A stretch of DNA of 20,247 nt from Cocleimonas sp. Lineage in GTDB: Bacteria > Pseudomonadota > Gammaproteobacteria > Thiotrichales > Thiotrichaceae. The notes beneath the pieces are model-generated. The model was not told the origin of the DNA and made no database searches. It was given only the letters and a program-made list of their open reading frames with translations. The position numbers were made by a program, and so were the translations under genes. The stretch is from the NCBI GenBank assembly GCA_023146675.1, contig JAGLBQ010000088.1:1-20247 (forward strand), given 5' to 3'. Of the stretch, positions 15,967-20,247 are shown piece after piece (the first letter of the stretch is position 1; each line of letters opens with the position of its first letter).

Positions 15967-17268
15967 CTAACCCCTTGGTATGAACATTGTTAATATATTA
16001 TACAGAACCATTGAAAATCCTGATGCGATCAGCAGCACAAGAACAGTAACTGTAAAGATAGTTAATGTAATTTTACGAGAATGTTTCTCTTTTTTCTTAT
16101 CTAGCGAAAAATCATCACTATCGGGCTTAAATTTCTTTTTATCCTTACCAAATAGACGTCCACTTTGTGCGCGCATATAAAGCGCGGCGGTACCGAATTC
16201 TATTTCATTGGGCTGATTGTAAATGGCAAGCCGTGCTAAGGTTAGCGAGGTATCAACAGGGCTGCCATGTGATAAGGCATTATAAAATATCGTAGAAAAG
16301 ACAATGGCAGATTTATCCGTGATCACATATTGCATTGCAAGTACCGCAGGCACACCTTTTTTAACGACACTCTGTGCAACACCGGAGAAAATATTTTCAG
16401 TCGATGTAATTCCTCCCTCACAAGCATTAAGCACAATCAGTCGTGATGAACGACTCCCTTCTATAATGGCAGCTATACGCTGAGAGCTAACCTGTAAACC
16501 ATTACCTTTATCATTTTCAATGACAATAACGCCTTCATTTCGCTCTTCATTAAAATCACCATGACCAATAAAGTGAATAATATGACAATTGTGTTTGCTG
16601 ATACTTTCAGTGATCTTACGTAAAGTCGCGTGTTCAATGATCTCTAGTTCAATGCGTTGTCTTTGCTCCAAAGGTGTCAATGCTTGCTGAATATTATCGC
16701 GCTCTTTAGCAACATTCAGTGCAGGGTAATCCTTAGGATCAGAAATAATGACCAAAACACGTAAGGGTGGTTTTATTTGCATTGACTTAGCGCCAATACT
16801 TAGCTCCATATAACGCACTATCGAGGTATTTCCTGATAAGGTTAAAAAAGAGTGGGTACGATGATCAAAGAGAAACTCCCATGGAATATTGATTAGTTCA
16901 GGATTCTCAGGAAAGCGCAAGCGAATGCGTAAACCGGCCTTCTTGTTGTCAGCAGTGATTTTACTCTCACGGTAAGTCTCACCAATACTTTTTTGAAAAA
17001 CAGCGTTAAATAAAGTCTCCCCAAACTGTCGAATCTTATTGGCAATAGAATGAGACGTTGGTTTGCTGTTGTCAGAATCAGCCCCCTTTTCATTGAGAAT
17101 AAAACTGCGTGTTTGCGAAAAATCATTCACAATTTGATCTATTTCCAGCTGTTCAAAAGGAAAGTCAAAATGATTACGTGCCTCACCATGAGGCGAAGCA
17201 ATCACGCGTGCCTGATATTGTGTACTGCGCTTACTGATCTCCAGATCAAAATTTAAGTATCTATCCAT
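15967..17268 (-). CDS. CHAT-domain (caspase-like) protease with C-terminal membrane anchor
   Basis: This is a 433-residue cysteine protease of the CHAT family, clan CD. Residues about 1-165 are the region that often precedes CHAT domains (FDFPFEQLEIDQIVNDF, 34-50; INIPWEFLFD, 126-135). The CHAT domain spans about 168-372. The catalytic pair is visible: H236 in IIHFIGHGDF and C283 in LIVLNACEGG. MQYVITDKSA (312-321) is a further family landmark. A charged linker (KDKKKFKPDSDDF, then KKKEKHSRK) leads to one hydrophobic helix at about 399-426 close to the end, so it should be tail-anchored with the protease in the cytoplasm. No TPR, WD40 or other sensor domain is attached. AGGGG lies 5 bases before the ATG. 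The stop is immediately followed by the GH3 GTG, so the two proteins are translationally coupled. Peptide targets are unknown. Confidence 0.88.
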   Translation of the reverse strand: MDRYLNFDLEISKRSTQYQARVIASPHGEARNHFDFPFEQLEIDQIVNDFSQTRSFILNEKGADSDNSKPTSHSIANKIRQFGETLFNAVFQKSIGETYRESKITADNKKAGLRIRLRFPENPELINIPWEFLFDHRTHSFLTLSGNTSIVRYMELSIGAKSMQIKPPLRVLVIISDPKDYPALNVAKERDNIQQALTPLEQRQRIELEIIEHATLRKITESISKHNCHIIHFIGHGDFNEERNEGVIVIENDKGNGLQVSSQRIAAIIEGSRSSRLIVLNACEGGITSTENIFSGVAQSVVKKGVPAVLAMQYVITDKSAIVFSTIFYNALSHGSPVDTSLTLARLAIYNQPNEIEFGTAALYMRAQSGRLFGKDKKKFKPDSDDFSLDKKKEKHSRKITLTIFTVTVLVLLIASGFSMVLYNILTMFIPRG

Positions 17269-17337
17269 TTATACCCCTATCTATGTTATTGGACGTTGAA
17301 ACGAACGCAGTGTTGGGCATCCTTGTCTATTAACTTC

Positions 17338-17365
17338 AATATCAAATTAATAAGTTTTTTATCAA
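17338..17365 (-). promoter_or_regulatory. Possible promoter of the CHAT-GH3-kptA operon
   Basis: On the minus strand, TTGATA (complement of 17360-17365) and GATATT (complement of 17338-17343) are 16 bases apart and resemble sigma-70 -35 and -10 boxes. The leader would be about 60 bases. One copy of ATACCCCTAT (17365-17374) abuts the -35 box, and the other copy contains the CHAT ribosome site. This is a visual match only. Confidence 0.3.
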
Positions 17366-17769
17366 TACCCCTATGATGGTAAGAGTTATTGGGAAGGTTG
17401 GAGCATCCTGAAGCCATTTTTTAACGAACTTGTATGAAGATAGATCTTCTACCCTCTTTGTCAAGTATCCCGCCTTAAATTGGTAGCTGAAATAATCCAC
17501 TATCGACTTTTATTTCTTCTTTTTAATTAGGCTGAGTCGTTACTAATTTAAAGGTATTCCTATGATTTAGAAATAAATAACAAATGACTTCTAATATAAA
17601 AAAATTAATCTATATACTATGAGGTGATGCTAAGCGAGTCTAAGTCCGTTACCCCATAAAGTGACGCTGCTTTTTAAATATACGAAGAATACTGAACTAA
17701 GCTTGATATTTTTTGCTTATAGCAGGTTTTTCTGATAGATGTACACATAAGTAATTTCATGGAAGTGAG

Positions 17770-17792
17770 TCTCCATTTTACTTGAATGGAGA
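17770..17792 (+). promoter_or_regulatory. Hairpin in the pyrC leader
   Basis: tctccatt (17770-17777) and aatggaga (17785-17792) form a perfect 8-bp stem with a 7-base loop, about 40 bases upstream of the pyrC start. No T-run follows directly, so it is not a simple terminator. It may be part of a leader RNA fold together with the dyad at 17810-17828. Confidence 0.4.
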
Positions 17793-17809
17793 GTTAGACC
17801 CTGTGAAAT

Positions 17810-17828
17810 TTTTATCTCAGAGATAAAA
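17810..17828 (+). promoter_or_regulatory. Perfect dyad over the pyrC ribosome binding site
   Basis: TTTTATCTC-A-GAGATAAAA is a perfect 9+1+9 palindrome ending 4 bases before the pyrC ATG. Its right arm contains the only ribosome-site-like sequence (GAGA, 9 bases before the ATG). As RNA it can fold with 7 or 8 pairs and a 3-5 base loop, hiding the ribosome site. As DNA it could be an operator. In enteric bacteria pyrC translation is controlled by a leader hairpin that hides the ribosome site when CTP is plentiful. Whether this is the same logic is inference. Confidence 0.5.
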
Positions 17829-17832
17829 TAAA

Positions 17833-18876
17833 ATGCTAACTACACTTAATATCCCCATGCCAGATGACTGGCATTTACACCTCCGCTCAGGAGAAATGCT
17901 CAATAAAGTATTGCCCTATACCTGTCAGCATTTTGCTCGCGCCATTATAATGCCCAACCTGCCTTCCCCTGTTATCACGACAGCAGATGCAAAAAAATAC
18001 CGAACAGAAATTTTAGAAAATCGACCAGATAATCATGATTTCACCCCCTTAATGACTCTGTATATGACAGAAAATACTGATCCAGAAGATGTGCGATCAG
18101 GTTTTCTAAAGGGTGAGGTGACGGCGGTTAAACTCTACCCCGCAGGGGCAACAACCAATTCTGATGCTGGCGTAAAAGATTTAGAGAAGATCTATCCCGT
18201 GCTTGAAGTGATGGAACAGATTGGAATGCCATTTTTAGTACACGGTGAAGTGGTTGATAAGGATGTAGATATTTTTGATCGTGAAGCTGTTTTTATTGAT
18301 ACAAAGTTAATCCCTATTAGACAGCGTTTCCCCAATCTTAAAATAGTGTTTGAGCATTTAACAACAAAAGACGGTGTAGATTATGTGCTATCTAGTCATA
18401 AAAATACCACAGCTACCATTACACCGCATCACCTTGTGATTAACCGTAATGCCATGTTAGTCGGTGGAATCAAGCCGCATTATTATTGTTTACCTGTGGC
18501 AAAGCGTGAATTGCATCGGTTAGCATTAGTACAGGCAGCAACCAGTGGTGATCCAAGATTTTTTCTAGGAACAGACTCAGCACCACACCTAACAACGGCG
18601 AAAGAAAGTGCCTGTGGCTGTGCTGGAATATTTAATGTTGCCAATGCTATTTCAGTCATCGCACAAGTGTTTGAAAATGAACATGCATTACCACAATTAG
18701 AAAAATTTCTATCGCTGAATGGCGCAGGGTTTTATGGTCTTGAAGTCAACAAAAAACAGATTGAATTAGAGCGTTCTAAGCAGTGTTTGACAATACCTAA
18801 AAATATTGTGCTAGCAGAAGGAGAGGTAACAGCATTTGATCCGATGATGGATGTTTACTGGAAAGTGAAGGGGTAA
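17833..18876 (+). CDS. pyrC: Dihydroorotase
   Basis: PyrC interconverts N-carbamoyl-aspartate and dihydroorotate, the third step of de novo pyrimidine synthesis, in the cytoplasm. The 347 residues match the short PyrC class found in E. coli. Metal ligands and catalytic residues are all visible: H14 and H16 in DDWHLHLRSG, the lysine to be carboxylated K100 in AVKLYPAGATTNSD, H137 in LVHGEV, H175 in VFEHLTT, and catalytic D248 in LGTDSAPH. The substrate-binding residues around TPHHLVINRNAML (197-209) are intact. The gene is single, with a long leader upstream and a strong terminator 26 bases after the stop. A hairpin-prone leader covers the ribosome site, suggesting translational control. Confidence 0.96.
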   Translation: MLTTLNIPMPDDWHLHLRSGEMLNKVLPYTCQHFARAIIMPNLPSPVITTADAKKYRTEILENRPDNHDFTPLMTLYMTENTDPEDVRSGFLKGEVTAVKLYPAGATTNSDAGVKDLEKIYPVLEVMEQIGMPFLVHGEVVDKDVDIFDREAVFIDTKLIPIRQRFPNLKIVFEHLTTKDGVDYVLSSHKNTTATITPHHLVINRNAMLVGGIKPHYYCLPVAKRELHRLALVQAATSGDPRFFLGTDSAPHLTTAKESACGCAGIFNVANAISVIAQVFENEHALPQLEKFLSLNGAGFYGLEVNKKQIELERSKQCLTIPKNIVLAEGEVTAFDPMMDVYWKVKG

Positions 18877-18902
18877 AGCTAATTATTGTTATTTTTTTAC
18901 TG

Positions 18903-18949
18903 AAAACAGAAGCTTTCGCTCTAATCTAAGGTGAAAGCTTCTGTTTTTT
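18903..18949. terminator. Bidirectional terminator between pyrC and aspS
   Basis: AAAACAGAAGCTTTC (18903-18917) and GAAAGCTTCTGTTTT (18933-18947) form a perfect 15-bp stem with a 15-base loop. The A/T ends supply a U-tract in both directions, so the hairpin can end both pyrC and the convergent aspS. It starts 26 bases after the pyrC stop, and its stem ends 10 bases from the aspS stop. Confidence 0.9.
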
Positions 18950-18957
18950 AGAACCTA

Positions 18958-20247
18958 TTATGTTTTAGTTTGCTCAGGCAATTTAACCTGCACTGCCAAT
19001 TCACGCAATTGCTTGCGTGGCACACTCGCTGGGGCATCGGTTAAAGGACAAGCAGCCGTTTGTGTTTTAGGGAAGGCGATGACATCACGAATGGAGTCAG
19101 TATGTGTAATGAGCATAACCAAACGATCAAGACCGAATGCCAATCCACCCAATGGAGGACAGCCGTAGTTTAGTGCATCAAGCAAGAAACCAAATTTAGC
19201 ACGCGCTTCTTCTTCAGAAATACCAAGCACATCAAATACGGTGGCTTGCATTTCTGAATCATGAATACGAATTGAGCCACCGCCCACCTCATAACCATTA
19301 ATGACCATATCATAGGCATCAGATAATGCTTCTTGCGGATTAGCACGAAGTTCTTCGGCACTACACGTTGGCGCAGTAAATGGATGATGCAATGCTTGTA
19401 AGCGTTTTTCAGTTTCACTCCACTCAAACATTGGAAAATCTACAATCCACAGTGGTGCCCAGTCTCCTTCGAGTAAATCCAGATCTTTAGCCAGTTTTTC
19501 ACGCAATGCACCTAACGCATCATTGACTACTTTAGTTTTATCCGCACCAAAGAAGACTAAGTCACCATCTTCTGCGCCGACCTTGGACATAATTTCCAAT
19601 GCAACTTCATCAGGAAGAAATTTCAGAATAGGGGATTGCAAACCAGCAACACCATCAGCTAATGTATTGACTTTAATATAAGCTAATCCACGTGCACCAT
19701 AGAGGCTGACAAATTTTGTGTAGTTATCTATGTTTTTGCGTGATAATTTATTTCCTTGCGGGACACGCAAGGCAGCAACACGACTGCCTTCATCATTAGC
19801 GGGTGCTGCGAATACTTTAAAATCCACATTCTTCATTTGTTCGCTGACTTCAACCAGTTCTAACGGGTTACGCATATCAGGTTTATCAGAACCAAAGCGA
19901 TGCATTGCATCAGCATAGGTCATACGTGGGAATTCAGTTGCTAAATCAACATCACTGACTTGTTTAAATAGATTTCGAACCAGATCTTCCATCGTATTCA
20001 TAATGTCATCTGATTTTACAAACGACATTTCCATATCAATCTGGGTGAACTCTGGCTGACGGTCTGCACGTAAATCCTCATCACGAAAACAACGGGCTAT
20101 TTGGTAGTAACGATCCATGCCGCCCATCATTAGCATTTGCTTAAATAGCTGAGGGGACTGAGGAAGTGCAAAAAAATCACCAGGATGTGTGCGACTTGGC
20201 ACAATATAATCACGTGCACCTTCTGGTGTTGCTTTGGTTAACATGGG
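18958..20247 (-). CDS. aspS: Aspartyl-tRNA synthetase, 5'-truncated (C-terminal 429 residues)
   Basis: AspRS charges tRNA-Asp with aspartate using ATP. The window holds the C-terminal part. The frame runs through the right edge, and the first Met (20244) lies inside the conserved P-MLTKATPEGARDY stretch. About 150-165 residues, including the anticodon-binding OB fold, are missing. Class II motif 2 is FRDEDLRADRQPEFTQID (53-70) and motif 3 is GLAFGLDRL near the end. Between them, about residues 130-260 form the GAD insertion typical of bacterial AspRS (NKLSRKNIDNYTKFVSLYGA). The C-terminal FPKTQTAACPLTDAPASV is the usual ending motif. The sequence does not tell whether the enzyme is discriminating or also charges tRNA-Asn. 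It converges on pyrC and shares its terminator. Confidence 0.96.
   Translation of the reverse strand, partial: PMLTKATPEGARDYIVPSRTHPGDFFALPQSPQLFKQMLMMGGMDRYYQIARCFRDEDLRADRQPEFTQIDMEMSFVKSDDIMNTMEDLVRNLFKQVSDVDLATEFPRMTYADAMHRFGSDKPDMRNPLELVEVSEQMKNVDFKVFAAPANDEGSRVAALRVPQGNKLSRKNIDNYTKFVSLYGARGLAYIKVNTLADGVAGLQSPILKFLPDEVALEIMSKVGAEDGDLVFFGADKTKVVNDALGALREKLAKDLDLLEGDWAPLWIVDFPMFEWSETEKRLQALHHPFTAPTCSAEELRANPQEALSDAYDMVINGYEVGGGSIRIHDSEMQATVFDVLGISEEEARAKFGFLLDALNYGCPPLGGLAFGLDRLVMLITHTDSIRDVIAFPKTQTAACPLTDAPASVPRKQLRELAVQVKLPEQTKT

Larger units (their letters stand above)
17269..17832. other. 564-base intergenic region between the CHAT operon and pyrC (divergent promoters expected)
   Basis: No gene is seen on either strand. 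The region must hold the promoters for the leftward CHAT-GH3-kptA block and the rightward pyrC. Structures visible in it are a repeated 10-mer ATACCCCTAT (17271-17280 and 17365-17374), a 14-base dyad GAAGAT-AG-ATCTTC (17436-17449), an inverted repeat around AATTAG/CTAATT (17521-17552, one mismatch), an 8-bp hairpin (17770-17792) and the dyad that covers the pyrC ribosome site. The middle (about 17450-17700) is very AT-rich with no coding signal. Confidence 0.6.

Noticed and set aside
15967..17268. A CHAT-gasdermin defence pair
   Set aside because: No small gasdermin-like gene is adjacent; the partner is a GH3 protein.
17641..17690. A terminator or small RNA ending in the T-run after gacgctgc
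   Set aside because: Only a 4-bp stem with a long loop can be formed, and no promoter or gene upstream needs it.

Overview
The window looks like a chromosome segment of a gammaproteobacterium with an AT-rich genome (about 40% G+C by eye). The reasons are a pilB-pilC-pilD type IV pilus cluster, a dihydroorotase of the short PyrC type, an Acs-type acetyl-CoA synthetase, and an aspartyl-tRNA synthetase with the bacterial GAD insertion. I cannot name the genus from sequence alone. No rRNA, tRNA, CRISPR array or insertion sequence was recognised.

Layout, left to right. Positions 1-3894 (+) hold the end of a solute-binding protein, a fused two-domain permease and an ATPase. Together they form an ABC importer of the ferric-iron / 2-aminoethylphosphonate type. 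Positions 3903-8604 (-) are a pilus assembly operon in the order pilB, pilC, pilD, followed by a HAD-family phosphatase coupled to pilD by a TAATG overlap. Positions 8770-9444 (-) encode a membrane PAP2 phosphatase. Positions 9649-11589 (-) are acs, ending in a hairpin. Positions 11709-12401 (-) encode an exported protein with a Lys/Ser/Thr-rich linker and a C-terminal SH3-like region. Positions 12696-17268 (-) are a tight three-gene block: a CHAT (caspase-like) protease with a C-terminal membrane anchor, a large exported GH3-family protein with C-terminal membrane helices, and an RNA 2'-phosphotransferase (KptA/Tpt1). A 564-base non-coding stretch follows, then pyrC (+, 17833-18876) and the 3' part of aspS (-, running off the right edge). 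A strong bidirectional terminator separates pyrC and aspS.

The housekeeping parts are ordinary. The part worth attention is the CHAT-GH3-KptA block. The CHAT stop and the GH3 GTG start are directly adjacent (TAGGTG), and KptA begins 16 bases after the GH3 stop. The predicted topology puts the protease in the cytoplasm at the inner membrane and the GH3 domain in the periplasm at the same membrane. This suggests a membrane-spanning sensor/effector module, with an NAD+-using RNA enzyme as a possible third component. The function is inferred, not shown. Secondary points are a perfect dyad covering the pyrC ribosome binding site, a HAD phosphatase in the slot where coaE often follows pilD, and a short coding-like remnant beside kptA.
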